Source: JALSNL01 sp036479585 (GTDB lineage: Bacteria; Bacteroidota; Ignavibacteria; Ignavibacteriales; Melioribacteraceae). Taken from it: DNA of 64,000 bases. The notes under the pieces are model-generated. The model was not told the origin of the DNA. It ran no database searches and worked only from the letters and a program-made list of their open reading frames with translations. A program made the translations under genes and the position numbers. Positions within the stretch are counted from its first letter, which is position 1, and the number at the start of each line of letters is the position of its first letter. Shown here piece after piece: positions 8,670-17,758 of the stretch. The stretch spans positions 4,340,001 to 4,404,000 of the forward strand of contig OZ245062.1 of assembly GCA_965224785.1 (NCBI GenBank), read 5' to 3'.

Positions 8670-8742
8670 CGTACTCTTAATCATACTCACTTTTGTTTTT
8701 CATTAACACAAAAAGGCGAGTAAGAGTATGATTAAGAGTACG
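8670..8742. repeat. Perfect 19-bp inverted repeat
   Basis: CGTACTCTTAATCATACTC (8670-8688) is followed after 35 bases by its exact reverse complement (8724-8742). The left copy precedes T-rich and the right copy A-rich sequence. It is distinct from the neighbouring element at 8540. Confidence 0.85.
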
Positions 8743-8879
8743 AAAAACTAAAGAACAATTTTTATAGGCAAGACAAAAAATACTTAAGTAGACAACATTG
8801 GCGGAATCGTGGAAGAAAAAAGATAGATGACTTTATCGGTAGTACTATATTTAAATATTTTAACGGAGTAGAATAAATA

Positions 8880-10238
8880 ATGTTCATAGACACACACGCC
8901 CATCTGTTTTATCCAAACTTTAAAGGTGAAGTAGAACAAGTTATTGAAAGAGCAAATAATGCTGGAGTAAAAACAATAATTGTTCCGGCAACTGATCTTC
9001 CAACTTCTAAACAAGCAATAGATTTAGCTGAGCAGTACGAGAATGTCTATGCTACTGTTGGCGTTCATCCGCACGACACAAAAGAAATTCAAGAAAATTA
9101 TATTGAATTGTTAGAGGAATTTGCTAAGCATGAAAAAGTTGTTGCCATTGGTGAAATTGGATTGGATTACTATTATGATTTCTCTCCAAAAGAAAATCAG
9201 ATAGAAGCTTTTAGAAAACAAATTGATTTGGCAATAAAACTTAACCTACCAATAGTTGTTCATAACAGAGACTCCAACGAAGATGTGATGAATATTATTA
9301 GAGAATACAAAGACACAAATCTAAAAGGACAGTTCCATTGTTTTGCCGGCAGCGTTGATGATGCGAAAGAGCTTGTAGCAATGGGACATTTTATTTCTTT
9401 TACTGGCAACATAACATTTAAGAAAGCAGACAACTTAAGAGAAGTTTTAAAGAATATAGAAGTAGAAAATTTGTTACTTGAAACAGACTCACCCTTTATG
9501 ACGCCCGTACCGCATAGGGGAAAGAGAAACGAGCCAACTAACATTCTGTTAGTTGCAGAAAAAATTGCAGAAATTCATAACACGACAATTGATGATATTG
9601 CAAGAACAACAAACTATAATGTCTTTAAATTATTTGGAATTGGACAAAAACCAGAAATTAGTTTTGTATATGAAATAGGCAATTCTCTTTATGTTAATGT
9701 TACAAACAGATGCAATGCAGATTGTGTTTTTTGTGACCGAAAAGGTGCAGCTGTAATAAGTGGTTACAATCTAAAAATGAAAAAATCTGAAGAGCCGGAA
9801 GCAGATGAATATATAAAGTTGATTGGTGATCCTAGCAAATATAAAGAAATAGTTTTTTGCGGATATGGAGAACCAACTATAAGATGGGATGTTGTTAAAG
9901 AAATTGCAAAATACGTAAAAGCCAATGGTGGTAGTACTAGAATGAATACTGACGGTCATGGAAATTACATAAATAAAAAAGATATAACTCCAGAACTAAA
10001 AGACTTAATTGACACAGTTTCTATAAGTCTAAATTCTACTGATGCAAATCAGTACGCAGAACTTATGAAAGTTGCTCCAGAAATGCACGCAGAAATGTTA
10101 GACTTTGCAAAGAAAGCAAAACAATATTCTAAAGTTATTTTATCAATAGTTGGCATTAAAGAAGTTGATAGAGAAAAAGCAAAAGACTTAGTTGTAAACG
10201 AACTTGGTGTTGAATTTAGAGAAAGAGGATTTTTCTAA
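8880..10238 (+). CDS. TatD metal-dependent hydrolase fused to a TatD-associated radical SAM domain
   Basis: Residues 1-255 form a complete TatD-type TIM-barrel hydrolase (DNase or 3'-5' exonuclease family) with metal ligands in DTHAHL (H6, H8), GEIGLDYYYD (E92), VVHNR (H128), HCFAG (H153) and ETDSP (D203). Residues about 262-452 form a radical SAM domain with the cluster motif CNADCVFC (C278, C282, C285), a GYGEPT motif and a final GVEFRERGFF. A radical SAM protein linked to TatD nucleases is a known family, usually a separate gene beside tatD; here both are one polypeptide. The substrate is unknown. The start ATG has ACGGAG upstream. dacB begins on the next base after the stop. Confidence 0.93.
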   Translation: MFIDTHAHLFYPNFKGEVEQVIERANNAGVKTIIVPATDLPTSKQAIDLAEQYENVYATVGVHPHDTKEIQENYIELLEEFAKHEKVVAIGEIGLDYYYDFSPKENQIEAFRKQIDLAIKLNLPIVVHNRDSNEDVMNIIREYKDTNLKGQFHCFAGSVDDAKELVAMGHFISFTGNITFKKADNLREVLKNIEVENLLLETDSPFMTPVPHRGKRNEPTNILLVAEKIAEIHNTTIDDIARTTNYNVFKLFGIGQKPEISFVYEIGNSLYVNVTNRCNADCVFCDRKGAAVISGYNLKMKKSEEPEADEYIKLIGDPSKYKEIVFCGYGEPTIRWDVVKEIAKYVKANGGSTRMNTDGHGNYINKKDITPELKDLIDTVSISLNSTDANQYAELMKVAPEMHAEMLDFAKKAKQYSKVILSIVGIKEVDREKAKDLVVNELGVEFRERGFF

Positions 10239-11678
10239 ATGCAAAAGTTTTTATCAAAAATGATTTTTGTAATTATTGTTGGACTATTTCTTTCCATCAA
10301 TTTAACTGCTCAAAGCAATAATAAAAAAGTTGCAAAAGCCCTTAACAAAATTTTAGACGATGACTATTTTGAATCAACAACTATTGCTGTTGATATTTTT
10401 GATTTAACAAGTAACAAATCATTATACAAAAAAAATTCAAAGAAGTTACTTCACCCAGCTTCTAACATGAAGCTCATTACTACTATTGCAGCACTTGAAT
10501 ATTTAGGCCCTAAATATGAATTCAAAACTTCTCTTTATCATACGGGAATTATTATGGATTCAATTTGTTATGGAGACGTATTTGTGCAAGGTGGATTTGA
10601 TCCGGATTTTACAACAATAGATTTGGATACTTTAGTTCAAGAAATTAGGAAGTTTGGGGTAAATGAAATAAGAGGAAACCTTTATGGTGACGTATCTAAA
10701 ATGGATTCGCTACATTGGGGCAAAGGTTGGATGTGGGATGATGATCCTTCAACTGACTTCCCTTATATGACTTCACTAATTATTAATGATGCCGCAATAA
10801 AAATTGTTTATCAACCTGGCTTAATAGGAAAGAAAATTAATTATGAATTAATTCCGCAAACAAATTTTTTTAATATTACTAACACATCTTATACCTCAAA
10901 AGAAGATACATCTAATTTTGATATTTCTAGAAATTGGTTAAACCACGGAAATGAAATTTCAATTACAGGCGATATTTCTTTTAAGGAAGAGCAAGATACA
11001 GTTGAACTTAATATTATAAATCCCGAATACTACTTTATGTATTTGTTCAAAGAAAAATTAAAAGAAAAATCTATTAACTTTTTGGGAATAATTGATACAC
11101 TTACATTGCCTGAATTTCCTAAACATATCTATACACATTCGCGACAATTTAAGAATATAATTAATAATATAAATAAGGAAAGTGATAACCTTAGTGCTGA
11201 AATGACCTTACTAGCATTGGCTTCCGAACACTTTGATGAAAAATCTACTGCAAAAAATGGCGTAAAAATTATTGATAGTTTAATTGTAAAAGTAGGACTT
11301 GAAGCGAATGATTATAAAATTGTTGATGGTTCAGGAGCATCGCATTATAATTTAGTTAGTACGGAGTTGATGGTGAAATTGTTAGAGTATATGTATCAAT
11401 CATCAAAACAAAATTATAAAATATTATTTAACTCGTTACCAATTGCTGGAGTTGATGGAACTTTAGAAAAGAGAATGAGACGAAGTAAAGCTCATAGAAA
11501 TGTTCGTGCAAAAACTGGGACACTTAGTGGAGTAAGCACTTTGTCCGGTTATTTACTAAGTAAAAATAAACACAGAATCGCATTTTCAATTTTTGTTCAA
11601 AACTTTGTGGGTAGTTCTAGAGTTGCAAGAAGATATCAAGATAAAATTTGCAAGTTTTTAGCTGGAGCTAAATTGTAG
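10239..11678 (+). CDS. dacB: D-alanyl-D-alanine carboxypeptidase/endopeptidase (PBP4 type, peptidase S13)
   Basis: This periplasmic enzyme trims or cleaves peptidoglycan cross-links. It has a signal peptide (about 1-24, ending LTAQ), the active-site SxxK tetrad SNMK at 75-78, an S-D-N motif in SDNLSAEM, and the KTG triad in AKTGTLSGVSTLSG near the C-terminus. At 479 residues it is full length, including the insert domain typical of S13 enzymes. The ATG directly abuts the stop of the TatD-radical SAM gene, so the two are probably cotranscribed and coupled. Confidence 0.95.
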   Translation: MQKFLSKMIFVIIVGLFLSINLTAQSNNKKVAKALNKILDDDYFESTTIAVDIFDLTSNKSLYKKNSKKLLHPASNMKLITTIAALEYLGPKYEFKTSLYHTGIIMDSICYGDVFVQGGFDPDFTTIDLDTLVQEIRKFGVNEIRGNLYGDVSKMDSLHWGKGWMWDDDPSTDFPYMTSLIINDAAIKIVYQPGLIGKKINYELIPQTNFFNITNTSYTSKEDTSNFDISRNWLNHGNEISITGDISFKEEQDTVELNIINPEYYFMYLFKEKLKEKSINFLGIIDTLTLPEFPKHIYTHSRQFKNIINNINKESDNLSAEMTLLALASEHFDEKSTAKNGVKIIDSLIVKVGLEANDYKIVDGSGASHYNLVSTELMVKLLEYMYQSSKQNYKILFNSLPIAGVDGTLEKRMRRSKAHRNVRAKTGTLSGVSTLSGYLLSKNKHRIAFSIFVQNFVGSSRVARRYQDKICKFLAGAKL

Positions 11679-11736
11679 TTTTTTACATTAGTTTTTTCAG
11701 GGAAATAAATTTTGCGAGTAGTGGGATGTTGATAGA

Positions 11737-11773
11737 AATTACCTCCAAAGAGAAAAATCCCCTGGAGGTAATT
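11737..11773. terminator. Bidirectional hairpin terminator
   Basis: AATTACCTCCA (11737-11747) pairs perfectly with TGGAGGTAATT (11763-11773) across a 15-base loop. It lies between the convergent dacB and PEGA genes and is AT-flanked on both sides, so it can serve both. Confidence 0.6.
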
Positions 11774-11792
11774 ATATTATAAATTATTTGTC

Positions 11793-12737
11793 TTAGAACG
11801 ATCCATCAAAAGGTTGGTCGTTATAAATCCATCTTACTTGAACTCTTTCTGGATTAGAAAATCTTCTAGTTATTTGAAACTTAGAATAGTGTCCTTCGCT
11901 ATCATACATAAAAACATAATTGTTATCAGAGGCTAAGAAACTATCTGTCCATGTTGGATCTTCGGTTGGAGCATTAGCACCATCATTTATATTTCTAGAT
12001 TTACTAACTTTGAATCTAGTCAAACGAATCATTCCATTAATTCCACTTGCGGCTCTTACAATAAATCCACCAAAGCCATCGGGTGCAAATATAACATCAA
12101 CTAATTTACTTTGTCCAGAACCTGCTTTTATTGTTAGCAGTCTTCCAGTAGAAAGTTGAACACCACTAGGTTGATTATCTGCTGCTTTAGTTGTATCCCA
12201 TAAAATACCACTATACTTTGAAACAAATGTTGGTTGCAAATTAACTTTAACAATTGTGTCTTGAGCATCAACTATTTTAATAGAGAAAGTAGAATCTCTA
12301 TATTCATCATATTTTAATGTAATAGAGTAACTCCCATCCCTCAAAGAAAAACTATTTGGTGTTGAAGATTTTGTGTTACTTCCATCCATCCAAATTTGTG
12401 CTTGTTCAGGTTCAGTTTTAATTTGAAATACTCCGAATTTTGACATATCTAAAGCTGGTACTTTAAATTCATTTCCAACAGTAACTTCAGCAGTAAAATT
12501 TGCATCTGCAAAACCATCTTTCTTTACTGATCCGTGGTGAATTCCAGCTGTAACTTCTATAACTCCAGGAGTAAGTTTTCCGGTACTTTTCCCATCAATA
12601 TAAATAGCTGCTTTTTCCGGATTAGAGTCAATAAAAATTGAACCTTTATCTTTTAAAGGATCTACAACATCTTTATCGCACGAAACTATTAGTAGAGTTA
12701 CTAAAAGAAGAGTTATGATATAAACTTTCTTTTTCAT
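11793..12737 (-). CDS. PEGA-domain lipoprotein (copy 1)
   Basis: A lipoprotein signal (lipobox LLIVSC, Cys about residue 20) is followed by two PEGA-type beta repeats: GSIFIDSNPEKAAIYIDGK and FQIKTEPEQAQIWMDGS. PEGA domains are short surface beta modules often found on S-layer or lipoproteins. The C-terminal half (about 180-314) is a conserved module shared with the next gene, including TTKAADNQPSGVQLSTG and a final QVRWIYNDQPFDGSF. ATG has AGGAGC upstream. It is a tandem paralogue of 12897-13841, also 314 residues. Confidence 0.85.
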   Translation of the reverse strand: MKKKVYIITLLLVTLLIVSCDKDVVDPLKDKGSIFIDSNPEKAAIYIDGKSTGKLTPGVIEVTAGIHHGSVKKDGFADANFTAEVTVGNEFKVPALDMSKFGVFQIKTEPEQAQIWMDGSNTKSSTPNSFSLRDGSYSITLKYDEYRDSTFSIKIVDAQDTIVKVNLQPTFVSKYSGILWDTTKAADNQPSGVQLSTGRLLTIKAGSGQSKLVDVIFAPDGFGGFIVRAASGINGMIRLTRFKVSKSRNINDGANAPTEDPTWTDSFLASDNNYVFMYDSEGHYSKFQITRRFSNPERVQVRWIYNDQPFDGSF

Positions 12738-12842
12738 TTTATTTTGCTCCTATCACTTTTAATTTTACATGAATATATAAAAATTAGTTCAGCATTTCTT
12801 TCTGTTATTTATTTTAAGCTTAAATAAAGTGATTTAAAAATA

Positions 12843-12870
12843 AAAAAGTGTGCTACAAAGCACACTTTTT
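12843..12870 (-). terminator. Rho-independent terminator between the PEGA paralogues
   Basis: GTGTGCT (12848-12854) and AGCACAC (12859-12865) form a stem flanked by A and T runs on the two sides, so the stem is extended and ends in a U tract on either strand. It lies 27 bases beyond the stop of the upstream PEGA gene and should end its transcript before the second copy. Confidence 0.8.
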
Positions 12871-12896
12871 AACTAAATGATAGTTTTAATCTCAAA

Positions 12897-13841
12897 TTAG
12901 AACGATGTATCACCAGTGGCATCGTTATATAGCCATTGAATTTCAACTCTTGAAGGATCTCCAGGAGTTCCACCAAGTTGTTTTACTATTTGAAATTTAG
13001 AATAATTTCCATCTTCATCATATAAGAAAACATTTTTAGTAACTGTATCTGCAATACTTGTTGCCCAAGTTCCATCTTTAATAGGAGAGTTAATTCCATC
13101 TCTTAAATTTTTACTATCATCAACTTTAAACCAAGTTTTTCTTGTCATACTACTATGATCACTTGCACTTCTAACAATAAAACCATCTGATGAATAATAA
13201 GCATCAACTTTATCTTTATCAGCACTAGAAATTCCATAAGCAAGACCAGTAGATAAATCAATTCCACTTGGTTGTGATGCACTTGTACCAGTAGTTTCCC
13301 AAATAGTAGAAGATAAACTAGTTAGGAAATTTGCCCATAAATTAATAGAAACTGTTTTGTTTTCGCCACCAGCTAATTGTACAGAAACTGTACTATCCGC
13401 ATAAGCGGTAGATTTAAGTGTATATTCAATAGTTGTATCTGCATAGAAGAAACTACTTGGTGTAACTTTGCCACTATTAACTGCTCCAAACCAAATTTCA
13501 GCCCCAGTAGGATCTGATTGAATATTAAGAGTATTAAGGCTTTGTAATTCGTTTTGGTTTACAATAGAAGTTTCACCACCAGTTACTGTTATTTTAAAAG
13601 TTAATTCAGTATAACCAGTTAACTTTAATGTAACTTCTCTTAATCCTTCAGTTGCATCAATTGTTGCAGGAGTAACTTCATTTGTGTTTGTTCCATCCAA
13701 CCAAATTTCTGCTCCTTGTGGATTTGAATCAACTTCAATTTTACCTTTACTCTCAACTGGATTTGTAACGTCTTCATTACAAGAAACAAATGCTATTCCT
13801 ATTATAAAAAGAAGCACTAATAAATAATTTTTATTTTTCAT
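12897..13841 (-). CDS. PEGA-domain lipoprotein (copy 2)
   Basis: The lipobox FVSC near residue 21 and two PEGA repeats (GKIEVDSNPQGAEIWLDGT and LNIQSDPTGAEIWFGAV) precede the same C-terminal module as the downstream copy, ending RVEIQWLYNDATGDTSF. I chose the ATG at 13841 because GGAGAGAG lies just upstream; a TTG five codons earlier would sit on that ribosome site. This gives 314 residues, the same as its paralogue. The intervening terminator implies separate transcripts or partial read-through. Confidence 0.85.
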   Translation of the reverse strand: MKNKNYLLVLLFIIGIAFVSCNEDVTNPVESKGKIEVDSNPQGAEIWLDGTNTNEVTPATIDATEGLREVTLKLTGYTELTFKITVTGGETSIVNQNELQSLNTLNIQSDPTGAEIWFGAVNSGKVTPSSFFYADTTIEYTLKSTAYADSTVSVQLAGGENKTVSINLWANFLTSLSSTIWETTGTSASQPSGIDLSTGLAYGISSADKDKVDAYYSSDGFIVRSASDHSSMTRKTWFKVDDSKNLRDGINSPIKDGTWATSIADTVTKNVFLYDEDGNYSKFQIVKQLGGTPGDPSRVEIQWLYNDATGDTSF

Positions 13842-13873
13842 ATTAACTCTCTCCAATATTATTTAATGATATT

Positions 13874-14476
13874 TTATTTTTTTGTTAGATTAAATTTGAA
13901 TTTTTTACCGTCCAATTTCATTGTGAATATTCCTGAATATGTTTTGCCATCATCAGAAATTTTTCCGTTGTACTTCCCTTGAAAACGACTGTGAAGTTGA
14001 TCAACCATTGAAACTTCTTTGGTGTCAGAATTATATTTCCCTTTCACTTCTTGATTAATCGCTTTTCTATATGCGATAGAAATTTTACCACTAAACCCTT
14101 TTGCATCTTGGTTAGTCACAACTAGAACTGTTTTTCTACTATCAAATTTACCTGACCAAGTACCAACCAATCCGTTATTTGCAAATACTCCAGTAACTTT
14201 ATTAACAGCATCGCCAGCAACTTCACCAGCTTTATCAGTTACATTTTTTGCAGCATCACCAACTTTATTAGCTGCGTCTCCTGCAATTTCTCCTGCTTTA
14301 TCAGCAGCATCACCAGCAACTTCGCCTGCTTTATCTGCAACATCACCAACTGCTTTAGTGGTATCATCCAAAGCTTCTTTCGCTTTATCGCAACTTGATA
14401 AAACAAATATTGAAACTAAAACAATCATCAACATTGATACTAATTGTTTTTTGTTTATTGATTTTATTGTGAACAT
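13874..14476 (-). CDS. Lipoprotein with 11-residue amphipathic repeats
   Basis: After a lipoprotein signal (lipobox VLSSC, about residue 29) the protein carries four to five near-exact 11-residue repeats of the form DKAGEVAGDAA (about 44-95), which predict a long amphipathic alpha helix like those of LEA or apolipoprotein-type proteins. A C-terminal beta-rich domain (about 100-200) with GLVGTWSGKF and KTYSGIFTMKLDGKKFKF follows. The helix may lie on a membrane surface or stabilise proteins, which is inference. It lies just upstream of the PEGA pair on the same strand. No enzymatic motif is seen. Confidence 0.75.
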   Translation of the reverse strand: MFTIKSINKKQLVSMLMIVLVSIFVLSSCDKAKEALDDTTKAVGDVADKAGEVAGDAADKAGEIAGDAANKVGDAAKNVTDKAGEVAGDAVNKVTGVFANNGLVGTWSGKFDSRKTVLVVTNQDAKGFSGKISIAYRKAINQEVKGKYNSDTKEVSMVDQLHSRFQGKYNGKISDDGKTYSGIFTMKLDGKKFKFNLTKK

Positions 14477-14709
14477 ATTTTTGCTCTCCTTTTTTATTTA
14501 AGTTTAAACTTTTTTATTTGAGGCATAATATAAATATTTTTTTTAGAAGTAGAAAGAAATTAGTTTAACTTATTTTGCTAAGCTAAAGTAATAAAATAAG
14601 TTATATTTTAAATTGATAAAATTTTGAGAGGCTGTTATCTTTGTATATTGACTAGTTAATTATAGAAAAAGAAATATAACTTCTTTCTTAAAGTTTTTCA
14701 AGTCATATC

Positions 14710-16422
14710 TCAATATCCTATTGCTGCACCACCATTTCGTCTTGGATCGGAAGCTCCATAAATGAAACCATCCTTTATAATGATAGCTTGAGCAGAACCG
14801 AGTATTCTAAAAGTCGTATTTCTATTTGCTAATTTATATCCCATTTTTAATAATTTGTTTTCTGTGTCTTTATTAATAGAGTACTTCTCGTAATATATTT
14901 TATCGGGAAACCACTGATGATGAATTCGAGGAAATCTGACTGCTTCTTCTATGTTCATATCAAAATCTATTACATTTAAAATTACTTGAAGTACAACAGT
15001 AATAATTGTAGAACCTCCAGGAGAGCCAACAAGAATATAGGGTTTGTCGTTTTTTAAAACTATTGTGGGTGTCATAGAACTTAACATTCTTTTTTCTGGT
15101 TCAATAGAATTAGCTTTACTTCCCAATAATCCAAACTGATTTGGTTCACCTGGTTTTGCACTAAAATCATCCATCTCATTATTGAGTAAAAACCCTGCTC
15201 CTTCAACAACTATTTTTGAACCAAAACCGGAATTTATTGTAGTTGTAACACTTACTGCATTTCCTTCTTTATCATAAACAGAATAATGAGTTGTCTCTGT
15301 ACTTTCTTTAGTTGCACTTGTAATTCCATTAAGTATTTCTTCTGATGGTTTTGCATAATCTGTTAACTTGTTATAAATAGTTTTCGCATAATCTTTAGAA
15401 ATCAATTTTTCTTTTGGAACAGGATAAAAATCTTCATCACCTAAATGATATGTTCTATCTGCATAAACATATTTCATTGTTTCAACTAATCTATTTATAT
15501 AAGAACTACTATTCCAATCATTCTTTTCAAAATTAAAATTTTCTAAAATATTTAACAATTCAACCAAAGCAATTCCACCAGAGCTTGGTGGAGGCATTGA
15601 TATTACTTTGTGTCCTCTGTAAGTACCAACTATAGGTTCTCTTTCAATCGGGTTATATTTTTCTAAATCAGTCAGAGTTATATTTCCACCCAATACTTTT
15701 ATTTGTTTAACAAAAAGTTCTGCAACTTCTCCTTTGTAAAAACCATCTCGTCCATTTATTTTTATTTGTTCCAAAGTCCAAGCTAAATCAGTTTGCTTAA
15801 ATAAATCTCCTTCTTCATATTCTTTCCCATTATTTGAAAACACTTTAAATGATGATGGATACTTTTCAAACCGAGGAAGTGTATTCTTAAACGAGTTAGC
15901 ATCAAAGTCATTTAGAAGCCAACCATTTTTTGCTAAATCTATTGCTGGCTGAATTACTTTTGCAAGTGGGAGTGAACCATATTCTTTTAGAGCAAATAAT
16001 AATCCAGCAACACTTCCGGGAACTCCTACTGAAGTTGCTCCTTCTTGACTTAACTCTGGAAGATACTTTCCATCGCTATCTAAGTACATATTTTTAGTTG
16101 CAGAAAGAGGAGCTTTTTCTCTATAATCTATTGTTGTGTTTGTTCCATCTTTAAGATGTAAAACCATAAATCCGCCACCACCCAAATTACCAGCGTACGG
16201 ATATGTAACAGCAAGAGCAAACCCAACGGCAACAGCTGCATCAATTGCATTCCCTCCGTCTTTCAGAATTTTAGCTCCAACTTCCGATGCTAGCTTACTA
16301 GCAGTAACAACCATTCCATTTTGGGATTTTATTTGCTCGGCAGATTTAGGAACTAAATAATTAGAAATCACAAAATTAATCATGATTGTAAAAACTAGAA
16401 TTTGTTTTATTGTTTTTTTCAT
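14710..16422 (-). CDS. ggt: Gamma-glutamyltransferase
   Basis: GGT cleaves the gamma-glutamyl bond of glutathione and related peptides in the periplasm and is made as an autoprocessed precursor. A signal peptide (about 1-22) precedes NGMVVTASKLASEVGAKIL and NLGGGGFM. The autocleavage site and nucleophile are the TTHYSV motif, with Thr377 as the predicted first residue of the small subunit. The substrate segment SSMTPTIV and GSPGGSTI are conserved. The 570-residue length is normal. It is monocistronic. Confidence 0.96.
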   Translation of the reverse strand: MKKTIKQILVFTIMINFVISNYLVPKSAEQIKSQNGMVVTASKLASEVGAKILKDGGNAIDAAVAVGFALAVTYPYAGNLGGGGFMVLHLKDGTNTTIDYREKAPLSATKNMYLDSDGKYLPELSQEGATSVGVPGSVAGLLFALKEYGSLPLAKVIQPAIDLAKNGWLLNDFDANSFKNTLPRFEKYPSSFKVFSNNGKEYEEGDLFKQTDLAWTLEQIKINGRDGFYKGEVAELFVKQIKVLGGNITLTDLEKYNPIEREPIVGTYRGHKVISMPPPSSGGIALVELLNILENFNFEKNDWNSSSYINRLVETMKYVYADRTYHLGDEDFYPVPKEKLISKDYAKTIYNKLTDYAKPSEEILNGITSATKESTETTHYSVYDKEGNAVSVTTTINSGFGSKIVVEGAGFLLNNEMDDFSAKPGEPNQFGLLGSKANSIEPEKRMLSSMTPTIVLKNDKPYILVGSPGGSTIITVVLQVILNVIDFDMNIEEAVRFPRIHHQWFPDKIYYEKYSINKDTENKLLKMGYKLANRNTTFRILGSAQAIIIKDGFIYGASDPRRNGGAAIGY

Positions 16423-16513
16423 AGTAAAAGATTTTTATTTATCATTTAAAATTTGTTGAATATATTAACATAAGAATTTTTTTTATTAAACAGAATTTTA
16501 ATATGGAGTTTTT

Positions 16514-17515
16514 ATGGCTTTCAATTTGAGAAACAGAAACTTTTTAAAACTACTTGACTTTACTCAAGAAGAAATAAACTTTTTGTTAGACCTTTCTAAA
16601 AATCTTAAAGATGCAAAATATGGTGGTTACGAAAAACCAACAATGGCAGGAAAAAATATTGCATTAATTTTTGAAAAAAGTTCAACAAGAACAAGATGTG
16701 CTTTTGAGACTGCTGCTTATGACCAAGGAGCAAATGTAACTTACTTAGGACCAAGCGGTTCTCAGATTGGACAGAAAGAATCGATGAAAGATACAGCAAG
16801 AGTTCTTGGTAGAATGTATGACGGAATTGAATACAGAGGTTTTGGTCAAGCTATTGTTGAAGAACTTGGAGAGTTTGCAGGAGTTCCGGTTTGGAATGGA
16901 TTGACAAATGAATATCACCCAACACAAATTCTTGCAGATTTTATGACAATGTTAGAACATAGTGATAAACCACTTTCTCAAATATCCTTTTGCTACTTAG
17001 GTGATGCACAAAATAATATGGGAAATTCTTTATTGGTTGGTGGAGCAATTATGGGAATGGATGTTAGACTTTGTGCTCCAAAGAAAAACTTGCCAAACAA
17101 AGAACTTGTTGAGCAATGCAAACAAATTGCAAAACAATCCGGAGCAAAAATTACTTTATCAACAGATGTGAAAAAAGGTGTTAAAGGTGTTGATTTTCTT
17201 TACACAGATGTTTGGGTTTCTATGGGAGAACCAGCAGAAGTTTGGGAAGAAAGAATAAAATTATTAAAACCATATCAAATAAATATGAAGATGATTAAAG
17301 CAACTGGAAATAAAAAAGTAAAATTTATGCACTGCCTTCCAGCTTTCCACAATAGAGATACAAGAGTAGGTGAAGAGATTTTTCAGAAATACGGCTTGGA
17401 CGGAATGGAAGTAACCGAAGAAGTTTTTGAATCCGAACACTCAATAGTTTTTGACGAAGCAGAAAATAGAGTTCATACTATTAAGGCTGTTATGGTTGCA
17501 ACTCTTGGAGCTTAA
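16514..17515 (+). CDS. argF: Ornithine carbamoyltransferase
   Basis: OTCase joins carbamoyl phosphate and ornithine to citrulline in arginine synthesis, or works in reverse in catabolism. Carbamoyl-phosphate binding motif SSTRTRCAFE, the HPTQILADFMT segment, the ornithine loop DVWVSMGE and the catalytic FMHCLPAFH are present. The 333-residue length fits. ATG has TGGAG 6 bases upstream. No other arg gene is adjacent, so whether it is anabolic or catabolic cannot be read from context. Confidence 0.95.
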   Translation: MAFNLRNRNFLKLLDFTQEEINFLLDLSKNLKDAKYGGYEKPTMAGKNIALIFEKSSTRTRCAFETAAYDQGANVTYLGPSGSQIGQKESMKDTARVLGRMYDGIEYRGFGQAIVEELGEFAGVPVWNGLTNEYHPTQILADFMTMLEHSDKPLSQISFCYLGDAQNNMGNSLLVGGAIMGMDVRLCAPKKNLPNKELVEQCKQIAKQSGAKITLSTDVKKGVKGVDFLYTDVWVSMGEPAEVWEERIKLLKPYQINMKMIKATGNKKVKFMHCLPAFHNRDTRVGEEIFQKYGLDGMEVTEEVFESEHSIVFDEAENRVHTIKAVMVATLGA

Positions 17516-17557
17516 CTAAGTTTCAATTTGGTTTCAAATTTTCATAGGTCTATTATC

Positions 17558-17716
17558 ATGAAATTTTTAATACTTATTATTAGCTTTATTGCCTTAGGAT
17601 TATTTCTGAACAAAATATTTGTTCTGTTAAGCTATATTTACTTTTTTTTCGGATTCTTTATTTTTTCAACATTATTATATCAAAAGATTGATAAGTTTTA
17701 TGGCAAGGATATGTAG
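17558..17716 (+). CDS. Small hydrophobic protein (hypothetical)
   Basis: A 52-residue frame starting at ATG 17558 encodes two hydrophobic helices (MKFLILIISFIALGLFLNKI and LLSYIYFFFGFFIFSTLLY) and a charged tail. It follows argF by 42 bp on the same strand. The ribosome site is weak, so expression is uncertain. I do not recognise a family. Confidence 0.35.
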   Translation: MKFLILIISFIALGLFLNKIFVLLSYIYFFFGFFIFSTLLYQKIDKFYGKDM

Positions 17717-17758
17717 ATTTGCTTTCAATTTGTTATTTGATAATATTTACAACAGCTT

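Larger units (their letters stand above)
8525..8879. other. Intergenic region with two inverted-repeat elements
   Basis: The 355-bp gap after purM contains two unrelated inverted repeats (8540-8607 and 8670-8742). The remainder leads into the TatD fusion gene, whose ribosome site (ACGGAG) lies at about 8863. No small gene was supported. Confidence 0.5.
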
